DNA of 64,000 nt from positions 34,291,448-34,355,447 of the forward strand of contig OZ022510.1 of NCBI GenBank assembly GCA_963989385.1. The letters run 5' to 3'. Positions within the stretch are counted from its first letter, which is position 1. Each line of letters begins with the position of its first letter. The position numbers were made by a program, and so were the translations under genes. The notes below the pieces were generated by a model. The model worked only from the letters and a program-made list of their open reading frames with translations. It was not told where the DNA came from and did no database searches. This DNA is from Ctena decussata (lineage: Eukaryota > Mollusca > Bivalvia > Lucinida > Lucinidae). Below, piece by piece: positions 1 to 10,550 of this stretch.

Positions 1-300
1 ACACACTCTTTCATTATCGCCCTCCCATCGTCCTGATGTGATTGAAATATAGTTGAAATGGGCGTAGAATCGCAAGTCATTCATCCCTGAAAAAGGTTCT
101 TGGTAACATTTTGTTTTGAGAAATAATTTGCTCCGTTTGAACACATCATGTTTGCAGTTTTTCTTTGCTCGGGCTGCGGGCGGAAATGTTTTCAGCTGTG
201 GACGGAGTTCCTAAGCACACAATTTTCATTATCACTGCCCAGTCGTCATGTTATGACACAAATACTGCTGAAAAGGACGTAAAATTGCAAGTCATCTGTC
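1..300 (+). repeat. Two SINE-A tail fragments
   Basis: Segments 1-95 and about 213-300 both match the tail of the tRNA-derived SINE at 40081 (cacac..tttcattatcac, cgtc.tg, aaatactg.tgaaaa, gcaagtcat). The tRNA-like heads are missing. The intervening stretch is ordinary AT-rich DNA. Confidence 0.6.
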
Positions 301-612
301 TTTTGTGGCACTCAAGTCTGAAACAACAATGAATCAACGCTTAATTAATGTCGTGACGTTGAAAAATATCAACGTAGATACAGTGTTGTTACAACTTTGT
401 GTGCCCGCAGAGTTTGCTGTTTATTTCCGCAAAACACACCCAGAGTTAGTTATCTGAAAACATTATGATTTTAGGTGGCAGCACATACAATATTGATACA
501 TAGGCTAATGAAAATTGAAACCTAGAAATATGTTATAAATTCTTGGCCTGAAGTTGGCCATCTGCATCATTCTGTTTATTAACAAACAACTCCAAATTCC
601 GAACTATTTTAA
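301..612. other. No recognisable feature
   Basis: AT-rich non-coding sequence between SINE tails and a Penelope-like tail fragment. No convincing exon, RNA gene or repeat is seen. Confidence 0.4.
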
Positions 613-800
613 GTAAAAGCAGGTATGCAAATACACAGGAACTGATACAATCAAATTCCACACCCAAACTACAACACAAAATGGGAAAAGAATTAAAACA
701 GCTCTAAATGAAAGAAAACACATGAAGAAACTAACTGAATTGCTTTGCCATCGCGCTAACCTCCTCATTGCTGTCATAATGACAACGACTTACGTAAATG
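613..800 (-). mobile_element. Penelope-like element 3' tail, old fragment
   Basis: The stretch from aagtaaaagcaggtatgc, with aggaactgatacaatcaaa, matches the common 3' end of the element at 14776..16606. It breaks off to the right as a 5'-truncated retroelement would. It is strongly diverged. Confidence 0.55.
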
Positions 801-1131
801 CCCGACAAAAATGCTAAATCAAAACAAAAACAACCGTTGGGAAGGTAAAGCGAGAGTATCGAATAGCTCGAAAGGTTTTTGACAGGTCACCCTCATCCAG
901 TGCTCTGTCAGGGGCTATCAAATAATTAGCTGTATTGTATACGTGAGGGTTTCCAAGCTCATATTATTAAGTGAATCATCGGCGGAAACATATAAACCAT
1001 AAACGGTTTTATTGATCAAAACAAGACAAAAATAAAAAAAAAAGGAAATACCTGTAAAAGCACCGACATAGGAAGTATGAAACACGAATCCATCACCTGA
1101 ACCTTGATCACCCGACTATAAAGAAGCTAAG

Positions 1132-2060
1132 AAAAGTAAAAAGATAGGCAATGATCAGGGATTAATACAATCAAATCCACATCCCGCCCTCAGAACCAAA
1201 AGGGACACAAAACACGAAAGACACATACGAGAAACCGAATGAGCAGCTCTTTCCCAGACAGATGTTTATTTAGCTACCCGAATTAAAAACAGCAGCAGTA
1301 TCTATTTTTAGTTATTTTCTATTTGAAGAAGACAAACTGTTTCGACTACACTGTTAGAGACCATAAACAAGCGTACATAACAGCAAGTAACATTACGGAA
1401 ACACAACAGGAGATCCGCCTTGGAATGGCCAGTGAAAATTCACTGAGGCGGGGATGGGGGCCTTAAACTAGTTTTACTTGATCCAAACCCTCTACTTCCG
1501 CTTCTGTGGCGGTTCGAAGCTGTTTGATCCTCATGAAGGTTTCCTAGCCCAACAACGAATCATTACAGGAAACACACAAATCACGGATAAGCCCTATGAT
1601 GATTAAAGATAAGGACTCGACAGAAGCAACTAATTGCGAAAACTAAATATCCCTGGGGTGTTTGACCACACCACTGAAATACCGGAGCAAAGGAAAACCA
1701 TCCGTTGAACCCCAATAACCAAGCAACAGACTCCAACTCCAACCAAATGACCTAAATATCTTATGTCGGAGTCTGATGCTCGAACAACCGGTGTGCAATT
1801 TAAGAGAGAATGAAGATTATTGACCACGATTGAGTCAACCACTAAACATGCAGAATGCAGCATTACATTTTTGTTATATCCAATTCCTTTATAACGTCTG
1901 ATAATTTTTCTGAACTGATCAGAAAAATCAGCCCTACTTATTTTTTTTTTTTTTTTTGAATTTATTGACTAAGTCATCATACAATTCTAGTTCCGATAGG
2001 CCCTGCTGCAAAACGCTTTGGATCCGACGTTGAATTTAGAAACCAATTCATAGTGTTATA
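1132..2060 (-). pseudogene. Decayed Penelope-like reverse transcriptase copy (3' part)
   Basis: The region is collinear with 14776..15690: tail motif, the ccgccttggaa block near 1418, the C-terminal coding part at 1630..1863 (read as HSACLVV, then LLNCTPVVRASDSD) and an upstream block at 1960..2055 reading HYELVSKFNVGSK before a frameshift. Only the last part of the RT and the 3' untranslated region remain. An expanded T run at 1941-1957 sits inside the former coding part. The family is the RT with GIPMGTNCAP and YLDD motifs seen intact at 15537..16586. Confidence 0.7.
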
Positions 2061-2263
2061 AGTGTAACAGGTCTTTTAGGGTCTAAGTAATGGAGTTTTA
2101 TATGGCACTGAATGTTATCCCAATAACATTGATAATCCAATTTTATTCGTGTATCTCTGTTTCCGAAGGTAACTTAATTTTGATATTTAATTTAACTCCG
2201 ATGTAGCTGTTGTCAAGTGGCAAGTTGCAGCTTTTTGGGTCGTCCTCATCAGAAAGCAGATTT

Positions 2264-2500
2264 GATCCGCGACACGAGGAAACCAGCAAAGTGGTTGTGC
2301 ACCCAGCGCAAACTCAGATCAGCCTGGGCAATCGCCCAGTCGTATCGGAGTCTTCGCTGTCCGCATGTAGGTAGCTTTGACCCTTAGCTACCCATTAAAC
2401 GCTCTGCAAACAGTCTGATCAGACTTGGCGGATGCCCAGGCTGATCTGAGCCTGCGCTGGGCGCACAACCACTTTGTTGGTTTTCTCGTGTCGCTGCTGA
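2264..2500. mobile_element. Palindromic gagccgcg-type MITE, copy 1
   Basis: A diverged copy of the family seen cleanly at 5759..5995. The ends are gatccgcgacacgag and its inverse ctcgtgtcgctgctga. The interior has the typical gtctgatcagac and gcccaggctgatctgag blocks. The frame at 2388..2594 is part of this repeat. Confidence 0.8.
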
Positions 2501-3885
2501 TTTCATTTCGCTTTCCTTTGATGTCATACAGACCACACTGGCAACTTTGAAAATCGTGAACCGATTTAGCCGCTGTTATGCACAGCCTTTCCAATTGCTG
2601 TTACATGACGAGTCATAAAATCGAGAGTCCGTTTTTGTCCTTAAATGTTTTTCATCTTTCAAGAATCAGCTTTAAAGTGAAGAAATATTTAGATTTTTTA
2701 CGATCTTCAACGAAAAATTATCCTTCGTTAAAATCATAAACGAAACATACAATACTCGAACTAAACTTCAGTAAAATTTTGTCGAAGGTTTCCAGGAAAG
2801 GCCATTTTATCACAGAACAACTCATCAGGCATTGAAAGAAGACAGAAGGAACACTAGTCGCAAAACCAAACTGTGTGTTTTCGATTGTAGATACAGTCAG
2901 TATAAAGAAGGTCTGTGAATACTTTTAAAAAGCTGATAAACGGCTAAGCAACAAACGCAGCAAATTATTAATTGTTAGAGCCACATCACGTAATGGGTCT
3001 GCGGGAGGCTGGCAAGAGGTGTATATAGCTGACACACGGTTATGGTCATGCTATCATCATCCTGAATATTTACAAAGACAGGACTCAGTAAACAGTTGGT
3101 AAGACTGCAGCGGGAGCAGTATGATTACAGTCTGCATTGTTTTATTTCTCCAAAAGATTTCGTCACTGTAGGATAATGAAAGCATCGCATTCCAATTTAA
3201 CGATTACTATAATTGCTTAACGATTTCAGAGACCGGTCGTTCAAAACTAACAACATCGATAGTTAATGAGGCGTCAAATTTTCAATCGTACTGTACCACA
3301 AAATACTGTCAAATTATGGGGAGGCTTTTCAATGCAAATGCTCTGCTCATTTATTCAGCATGAAATATAAGCACACTTAATCTAATGGATACTAAAAAAC
3401 TTAAACGAACGATGCTAGAAAAAGTGGTCGCAGATAGAGTATAAAAAAAGTTTGCTAAGTTAGTGATGAACAACAACTAAGGAACTGAATATTTATTTGT
3501 AGTACTTAGTATGAAAACATGTGAAGCAACTGGTATCCTTTTAGCATCAATCCGCTGTTTCTAAATGCGTCCAAGGATCAGTAACGAAATGCAATTCTAT
3601 CGATATTTATCTAATTCACATTATAAGTACGTTTCCCTGTAACAAAAAATCTAAATTAACTTTTATGCTTGTCTCATTTTACGTTGTGTAGTATTATCGA
3701 CGGTACAGAAAACAAGTTTCTGAATTTTGTAATTCAGACTTAACTTATTGCCACTAATAAGGAAATGCGTTACACTTAAAACCTGTAAAATGGCAACCTG
3801 CTGCACATGTCTCAATACTTAAAATAACAACCATGCAATATTCTTATATTTACGCTGTTTACAAAGTCATCAATCCTTCGCATAT
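2501..3885. other. AT-rich intergenic DNA, nothing recognised
   Basis: No gene, RNA or clear repeat was identified in this stretch downstream of gene 1. Unrecognised low-copy repeats cannot be excluded by eye. Confidence 0.4.
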
Positions 3886-4135
3886 CCTGGGCCCGAGGTT
3901 ATAAAACTTTTTTCGTGCTCAACTCAACTGAGCATGAAATTTTCTCTGCTGATAAATATGAAAATGCCAACTACTGTTGGCATTTTCATATTCATAAGCA
4001 GAGAAAATTTCAGCAAAACTGAGCATGAAAACAACTGTACTTATCAGTAATTTGCTATTTATAAGCGGATAAAATTTCTTGCTCAGCTGAGTTGAGCATG
4101 AAATAAGTTTCATAACCTTGTGGCCAGGTCAGATA
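3886..4135. mobile_element. MITE with long inverted ends, downstream of peptide gene 1
   Basis: The ends are inverted copies of about 45 bp: gaggttataaaacttttt then gctcaactcaactgagca on the left, and the reverse complement of gctcagctgagttgagca with cataacctt on the right. An internal hairpin (gaaaatgccaac, loop tact, inverse) adds more foldback. A second copy lies at 33320..33495 in the same orientation, at the matching place downstream of the paralogous gene. There is no coding capacity; the frame at 3919..4113 is spurious. Confidence 0.75.
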
Positions 4136-5029
4136 ATTATCCATGTCGATACAAATTCAAGGTTTTCCTTTAAATGGCAGCCATTACTGTACTTTCAAAT
4201 CAGTATACGTTAGCGAAGTAAATTAAGTCGCCACCTTTTCAAAACAGTATTATCCTAAAGTACAAGCACCCTATACGTTGGAATTTTAACTGATGCGATC
4301 GATTGCAGACAAAGTACAGTCAATAACAGCCCGTTTTAAAAGCAATTCTATAGATGCTCATGCCAAATCTGGTAATACAATTGGCAGTGGGTCTTAACAT
4401 TAGACTGTCATGATTTTATCATGATTGGCACTGACAAGATGTGTGTAGATGATAAAGAAAAGTCCAGTCTATAATTCATAAATTGGCTCCTTTTGAAAAA
4501 GCATACAACCCTTCCTTAAATTTTGTTAGACTTAATAGATATACTTTCAGCAGAAGCAAGTCTGCCATTTTCAGGTGTGCCCCACTTCTCACTGAAGGCC
4601 AAATCTTACAGGAAAGTATTTGCTCCTTATGAAAGAAATTATTCCCGTTAAGAGATTTCAACATTAGGAAAAGCTATTAGGGTCAAGTCAGGTAGATTCG
4701 GACAACAAGTAAATTTGGACAATGATAATGTTTCCTTTATATGTCAGATGTTTGGAATTAAAACAAAATTAAGTGGGCAAACAGTGAAAATCCTGACAGC
4801 CGTCTCCTCTTGATTTTCACGGTTTGCAATGATATGTCCGAATTTACCCGCTGTCCGAAGCTACCCGACTCGACCCTAGTATATTTTCAGGGGAAGTATG
4901 TATGAATGTACGAAAGTTGTTGCCATTTGCTAAGATGGTGAAGAAACATTGAGATGTATCGATGCATCTTAGACTGGATAGTCCATCGGAAACACGCAGA
5001 CAGAAGAAAATATTTTTAAAGTACATGCA

Positions 5030-5211
5030 CTAATCATCCCAGTCGTCGCCTCCACCGAAGCCGTAGACTCTACCATAAGAAGATCGACGATACCCGCCAT
5101 ATGAACGACGACCGTATGATCTCCCCCCGCTAAATCTTCTCCTACCGTATCCTCTACTGAATCGACGTATAAATCCCCAACTATCGTCTCCATCGTCTCT
5201 GTCATCGTCAT
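5030..5211 (-). CDS. Secreted RGY-rich peptide gene 1, coding exon 2 (mature peptide)
   Basis: Exon 2 follows a good acceptor (pyrimidine-rich tract then tctcag, AG at 5213-5212) and ends at TAG (5032-5030). It adds a split Tyr codon and 59 residues, giving 86 aa in all. Order of blocks: an acidic stretch (YDDDRDDGDDSW), a cationic Arg/Gly/Tyr/Ser stretch of about 40 residues with GYGRRR, RSYGRR and SYGGYRR, then the tail GFGGGDDWDD. There are no Cys residues in the mature part and no enzyme fold. The alternating charge blocks suggest a self-associating matrix peptide, or a cationic peptide shielded by acidic ends. The GRR motifs also fit an amidated-peptide precursor. No family is recognised. 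A longer frame running through the acceptor to 5257 and an overlapping frame at 4969..5223 are artefacts of unspliced reading. The intron (5212..8388, 3.2 kb) carries several repeats. Confidence 0.8.
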
Positions 5212-5433
5212 CTGAGAATACACAAAGAGAACAAAATGTATTCAATTTAAAAAACAAAACAAAACAAAAAAAAACAACAAAACAAAAAAAAAAACGCTAT
5301 GGTGTCATCTTACAAATCGGTGTATGACGTAGCTCAAATGTGTAAAATGTAGCGATGAGTATTGGACCCCTTGGTAAGACGACCTGCCCAACGAAGTGGT
5401 TGTACATGCCAAGAAACAAAAACACCGGCAGCT

Positions 5434-5505
5434 AATCTTGCCTACTGTATACCTACCATATTCTAGGTTATACTAGAATATGGTAGGTATACAGTAGGCA
5501 AGATT
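5434..5505. repeat. Perfect 33-bp inverted repeat, 6-nt loop
   Basis: The left arm 5434-5466 (starting aatcttgcctactgtata) is perfectly complementary to 5473-5505, with loop gttata. It lies in the gene 1 intron, about 220 bp upstream of exon 2 in transcript order, and would form a long RNA hairpin. Confidence 0.9.
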
Positions 5506-5758
5506 ATACTGTCTATGTTTGCGCTTTAATAAGTCTTAACATAAATGGGATGCGTACTTATGTACTTTTCATTTAAATTTTTATGGTCTGTTATTTGTCC
5601 TCGAGAGCATCATCAATCCACTAATACATGTAGTCAGTGTGCTAGTGTTGAACTTGTGACAAGTGACTTTAATTGTGTTCAGTAGTGTGGTAGTGTCTCA
5701 AAGTAACCTCTTTGACCTATTTATGGTTAAATTATCAGGCATGTTCTAAAACTTATTT

Positions 5759-5995
5759 GAGCCGCGACACGAGAAAACCAACAATGTGGTCGTCCGCCCA
5801 GCGCAGACTCAGATCAGCCTGGGCATTCACCCAGTCTGATCAGACTTTTTGCTAAGCGCTTAAAGGGTAGCTGAGGGAATAAGCTACCTTCATGCGGAAA
5901 GTGAAGACTCTGATCAGACTGGGCGGATGCCCAGGCTGATCTGAGTCTGCGCTGGACGCACGACCACATTGTTGGTTTTGTCACGTCGCGGCTCA
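5759..5995. mobile_element. Palindromic gagccgcg-type MITE, copy 2
   Basis: A clean copy: left end gagccgcgacacgagaaaac and right end gttttgtcacgtcgcggctc form an inverted repeat of almost the entire length (arms about 90 bp). The interior reads gactctgatcagactgggcg. It lies in the gene 1 intron. Open frames on it are by-products of the palindrome. Confidence 0.9.
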
Positions 5996-7139
5996 TTTAA
6001 ACATGTCATTGCGACACGAATCTTACAAGAATTTGGCATTTGATCCCTTCGATTGCTCTTGCTGTAACGAACATTTATCATCATGACGCCCGTGGATGTT
6101 GTGTCTTTCTCGAACGATATCCCTTTAGGTGCCTGCGGTTTTAATAGACCCGTCAAATTGTGATTTTATTTATGATATTGCATGGTCCCAGAAAAGGTAT
6201 TGATATTATAGGGCCACAAAAGCTACAGTGTGAATATATATATCAAAATATACGAAAAGTCCAGGCAATGCAACTACACTACACAGTATTAGTACAGTGA
6301 AACTGGGAGCACTTCTGCTTTTTACCACTACTTTTCTTGCTTGATTGTGGCAAAACAGAGCTGTTGGTGGTGGTATTGTTCTACTTCTCATAGCCTTGTT
6401 CCACAGGAGGTCAAACTAAACATGTCTTTTCATGTTTCTTTAAAACCTTAGTCGAAGAAAGTATTTTTTTTCCGCAGTGTTTTAAAGTGTCTTCTTTTAT
6501 AACATTCTACTTATTATTATTATTGTTAATAATATTATTTTTTATAGAAAACTTGTTTTTGCTGTTGGCTTGCCCACCTGTTAGGCAGGCGCATAATCAT
6601 GACTCAAGATTGAATCAACCTTGACTAAAAGTTGTTTCAATATTGTGTGCCCAGTGGGAATATGTTTGAAATGTTAACAGTTAATTGGGACACCTGCTGT
6701 ATCTATTTTTCTTTGCTTTGCTAACTTTACTTACTGTACATTTTTATCCAAGTCTTATCATTATCCCAAAATATTTTACCGTTAAAAGTTCTGAAAATGG
6801 GACCCCCCTCCCCCATGAAAGAAAAAAGCAGAAACAAATCGTCATTTAGATAAAAGGGATACGTCTGGATTGAAAATGCAAATAGAATAACAAATAGTAT
6901 AGACTTTGACGAGAATACCCGTTAAGAAGCATTCTTATTTGGGTCTGCATTGTTTACATAGAGTTGCACGAGTCCCAATACTCAGAATTTTCGAAATAAT
7001 GATCGACATACAAATGAAGACATCCACAAGAATGTCATTACAACAAGGTTCAGATAAAGGGCAACTACATACTTTCGGATCATTGCCGCCTCTCGCATGA
7101 AACGATGATGTTTTCATTATCTATCTAATATGTCTTTAA

Positions 7140-7678
7140 AGGTAGGTTCCTGGGCTAGCGATGTCAATTATGTCCACAAAATTATTTCGTCTTTTCCTGA
7201 GCAGTATTGAATTTTCTTATTTTTCTGAATTTGTTGCTACTGAAAAACTCGTCAGATGTTGAAGAAAATAGTCGTTTTCCCTTTTGCTTTATTTTCTTTC
7301 GTTGGAATTCCAGTTCTAAAAATAACTTTGTTTACTATGTCTATAAGTGCGCGATTTCTGATGCCATTCTCCAAAGGTCAATTTTCCCTTGACGTGAGCT
7401 CTCCTAGAGGTCCTGGCAGGGCAGATGGGTTAAAACTATTCCAAAATGCAATGCAACATGACATCAGCTGCGTTATCTATTTTTGGCGCAAACTAAAAAT
7501 AGCGCTAACTGGTGTGCGAAGCAGAGTTAGGAAAACCCTTGCAAAACAACTGTTCTAATATTTTTTTGATGTACACTTTTTAGTGAAACTTATTAATTTC
7601 CTTTTATAAGTGCTTTCCAACAACTTGGATGGAAGTTCATCAAGATTATGATGCATTCCAAAGTACAGGAACCTACCT
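7140..7678. mobile_element. TTAA-flanked MITE in the intron of peptide gene 1
   Basis: The 539-bp element is bounded by inverted ends AGGTAGGTTCCTG and CAGGAACCTACCT and flanked on both sides by TTAA (7136-7139 and 7679-7682). A TTAA target duplication is the hallmark of piggyBac-type transposition, although the terminal bases are not the usual CCY. No transposase is encoded; the frames at 7207..7558 are chance. Confidence 0.75.
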
Positions 7679-7682
7679 TTAA

Positions 7683-7850
7683 TATGCAGAATAAGTGTGC
7701 ATTACAGCCGATAATGCATTAGTTACATTAGTGTTGAATTGGGTTTAAGTAACAAATAAATACCACATTTGCAAACACAAGCGTAAAAAATCAGCTGGAC
7801 AACAGAGAACAGGCAAAGGCCACGACTGTTTCATCTTCTAAACTTAATCA
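7683..7850. repeat. Dispersed repeat, copy 1 of 2
   Basis: Shares gttgaattgggtt, aataa..ccacatttgcaaac and acaacagaga with 12565..12735. It abuts the TTAA MITE. There is no coding capacity, and the class is unknown. Confidence 0.6.
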
Positions 7851-7963
7851 TGTTTCCATTAAGAGCATTAATTTAAACCGTTTCCAAAATAACCAATAAT
7901 AACATCGCGAAAAACAACAATATAGATATCAAAAAATGGAAACTATGCAAGTTACGGAAAACT

Positions 7964-8193
7964 ACTCCAAAAATCCGAAAGTCATTTAAATAGGGGAGGG
8001 GGGGGGCCGGGCGGGCGGGCGTCTGCGCCCGCGAATTATTACGAAGGCGTGTCTTACCTGATTTCTGCAGCTAATGTACTCCAGAAATCCGAAAGTCATT
8101 AAAATGTGGGGGGGGGGGGGGGGGGGAGGGGGTCGGCATCTGCGCTCGCGATTAATACGTAGGCGTCTCTTACCTGATGTCTGCAGCTAATGT
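7964..8193. repeat. Two-copy G-rich tandem duplication in the gene 1 intron
   Basis: Two units of about 114 bp (7964-8077 and 8078-8193) share aatccgaaagtcatt, a long G tract and cttacctgat.tctgcagc. The first G tract has turned into ggcgggcggg, the second is nearly pure G. Each unit carries a minus-strand donor-like CAGGTAAGA. They lie just downstream of coding exon 1 in the transcript. Confidence 0.75.
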
Positions 8194-8388
8194 TTCCCGC
8201 GGATTGCAACAGTAAGTGTGGATCGGAGAGGGATGCATGTTGCCTGCCGAGACCTGCCCATCATCTCTTTTCTCTCAAACTTTTGGGGTTTAACGACACT
8301 GAAACGCTCGTCTATCGCACAATATCTGGTATGAATACGTTTGTATTAATAAAGAAACGAACATTGTACTAAAAGATCATATACTTAC

Positions 8389-8467
8389 AATCCCATTGAG
8401 CTTGAGCAATCAGGGCTAGACAAAGGATGACTAGGACAAATATAGAAGTATTCTTAAGTCCAAACAT
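8389..8467 (-). CDS. Secreted RGY-rich peptide gene 1, coding exon 1 (signal peptide)
   Basis: Read on the minus strand, the ATG at 8467 opens 26 codons plus one base and ends at a consensus donor (T then gtaagt, intron from 8388). The product starts MFGLKNTS, followed by a hydrophobic core rich in I, L, V and A, then AQAQWD. This is a clear secretory signal peptide with likely cleavage before QWD, which would leave an N-terminal Gln able to form pyroglutamate. The exon ends in phase 1, matching the phase of exon 2 at 5211. The paralogue exon at 39434..39515 shares the MFG start, the K at residue 5, the LVILC core, the QAQW cleavage region and the same donor. The exon is too short to appear as an open frame of its own. 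It was found by matching signal peptide, donor and phase. The splice is inferred from sequence only; the gene is not one I can name. Confidence 0.82.
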
Positions 8468-8580
8468 TCTAGTACAGATTCAATTAAAACTTGGTAGTCT
8501 TAAATATAACGTTTTTAGGCTGTGTTAGGTGTTTACGCCCTAATCCGTTGTATCACAGGATGCAGTGTGTGCCGAAAACC

Positions 8581-8642
8581 ATGTGTTGCAAACAGGATTA
8601 AACGTATAATGCCAAAGAGTATTCAGTTCTGTGCATTTTATA
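8581..8642 (-). promoter_or_regulatory. Putative core promoter and 5' leader block of peptide gene 1
   Basis: A minus-strand TATAAAA lies at 8642..8636, 175 bp upstream of the ATG. The adjoining block, which on the plus strand reads tgtgttgcaaacaggatt, is nearly identical to the one beside the TATA box of gene 2. A second shared block (plus strand taatccgttgtatcacagg, around 8541-8559) lies nearer the ATG. With transcription starting about 30 bp past the TATA box, the leader would be roughly 145 nt and these blocks would be transcribed. The start site is inferred. Confidence 0.55.
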
Positions 8643-8649
8643 ATGTTAG

Positions 8650-9204
8650 GTGCATCTCCATTAACATGAGCCACGTCGTAAGAAAACGTATCTTAGAGTA
8701 TCTGAGAACAGGAATACCACATACATGTAAAATTAGAAAGTGCGTCTGAAGAGATTCATCGGAGTGTTTCTTTGCAAAATATGGATTTTCATGAAGTTAA
8801 AGCTGTAAAATATAATGTAAACACGGCCTGCTTTGAATAGACTTTGCCGAAGCTCTGAAATTTTTTGATGTTACGTCACCTTTTCTTATGACCCGAGTCA
8901 AATGATAAATGATGCTTGAGGACCTATAGTCATGAAGACAAATTTAGTCACAGAACTGAGGATTGGCAATAATTTGTAAACGTACTAAATAACTCATTTT
9001 ACCAAACCTATCTTTCAAGTCGACCTTTCCAACAAGATTAATTGTTAGGAAAAGATGGCCAGTTATAATTTGTTCTGTCGGTGATACGCTAAAATCAGAA
9101 CTTATTTTTTTACTTAAAATGTTGGTAGTTTCATAATAAGTGTTACCTTTGACGTCAAAAGTAGGTTCCACTATAGTATGAGTAAATCATCTAGAAATAT
9201 ATTG
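8650..9204. other. Upstream flank of peptide gene 1, nothing else recognised
   Basis: AT-rich DNA upstream of the putative promoter. Enhancers cannot be identified by eye. The frame at 8944..9171 has no recognisable domain. Confidence 0.35.
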
Positions 9205-9375
9205 TGAGTTTATGACCCGTTCAACAGTAATGCAGTTGTATCAAATTGATTGTGGATGACATTGAAAGACTGCGTGCAATGGATCCACATTTATGAATTC
9301 CGATTTCAGCTGCATTCGAATAAGGACCGTTTGTTTAGCATGTCAGCTCTTAACTTACTAAACTACCGGGGCTCA
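9205..9375 (-). mobile_element. tRNA-derived SINE-A, diverged copy
   Basis: Minus-strand copy whose head (plus strand aactaccggggctc) and tail (tgcgtgcaatggatcc, gttcaacagtaatgcag) match the better copies at 14550..14755 and 40081..40275. The B box is eroded. Confidence 0.65.
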
Positions 9376-10550
9376 AACGTAGTATTAAGCATATAATTAC
9401 ATTTTGTAACTGCATTGCCTTTATTTTACAGCGTGACCTAGAGTTGAAATAATATTAATAGTAGCAATAATAATAGCAACAAGAACTGTGACGTTTGGTG
9501 TCGACATGCCAATACCCGAACAAAAGCATCGCAAATGACTGCATTATCAGCTCAAGTGTAAACGACTCGCTTTCCTTTGCCTTTTCTTTAAAGATGACTC
9601 AGGTGATTTTATGTGAGAAAATAGCTCAGCAAATGTGGAGGATAGACTCATTCAGATCAAATTTTGATAAGAAGCTTTCACTGGAGCTTTACCTCACTGC
9701 AGCTGATGTTGTGCCGTGTGGCGGCCGTAAAAAGTCTCCCCGTTCATCATCCATACTGCAGATTATATTTTATTTACATCCTTTGAGATCAAAGGATAGA
9801 TTCTGAGAAATCTAAAATTTGAGATCGATGTTGACTATTATTCTAGATCATCGTCTTTTATATTATTTGGATCCTTTTGAAACTAATCAGTCTTTGAATC
9901 GACTGCTCAATTAAAATTAAAAAAGTACAGTATGATTTTTTCTGGTTTCGTCAACAGATATTGTTAGGGTCACTGACGAGGCTTTATTAACCGAAACTAC
10001 GTAGTCTGGCCCATGTTCCTACTTCTGTTTGTATTCTCTGCTCTAGAAGGAACTTTTTAAGATTTTAATTTCACTGCTCTGACCATTTGTGTACATGTAA
10101 GCTTCATAGAAATCTCTTTCAATTCTGTCCTACATTAATTTATATTACTTTGATCATTTTTACGAGTCTCTGGAAATACCTTTGAAATTTGATATTATTT
10201 AGATTTTTTTTTCATGATTTGAATTTGATACATGTATGTCACCCCGGAGCAGAAGCAGATACTGTTGCATGTTTCGTGGTTTGATATATGTGTTAAGCCT
10301 AGGGTATAGGCAGATAACCCTTAGAGAGAAAATTTGATCATGACAGGAAGCTTATATTACTTTAATGCCAGACACATCACTCTCAGCTCTGAGTTTATAG
10401 AGATTTTGTTAAGTTTTGTGCAGGCAAAGGCAGATAACTCTAGTTCACACAATTCTGCATGTAGCAACAAGCCGACAATTTCAATCATTTCTGTAAAATT
10501 TCATCAAGATAGTTCAATGTGTAAAGGAACTACACACTAAAGTCCACTAT
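9376..10550. other. No gene recognised
   Basis: AT-rich DNA. The frames at 9495..9806 and 10334..10540 have no recognisable domain, signal peptide or splice context. Treated as non-coding. Confidence 0.35.

Noticed and set aside
4969..5223. An 84-aa Thr/Val/Asp-rich protein
   Set aside because: It reads the gene 1 mature exon in another phase. The frame joined to the signal peptide by matching splice phase is the credible one.
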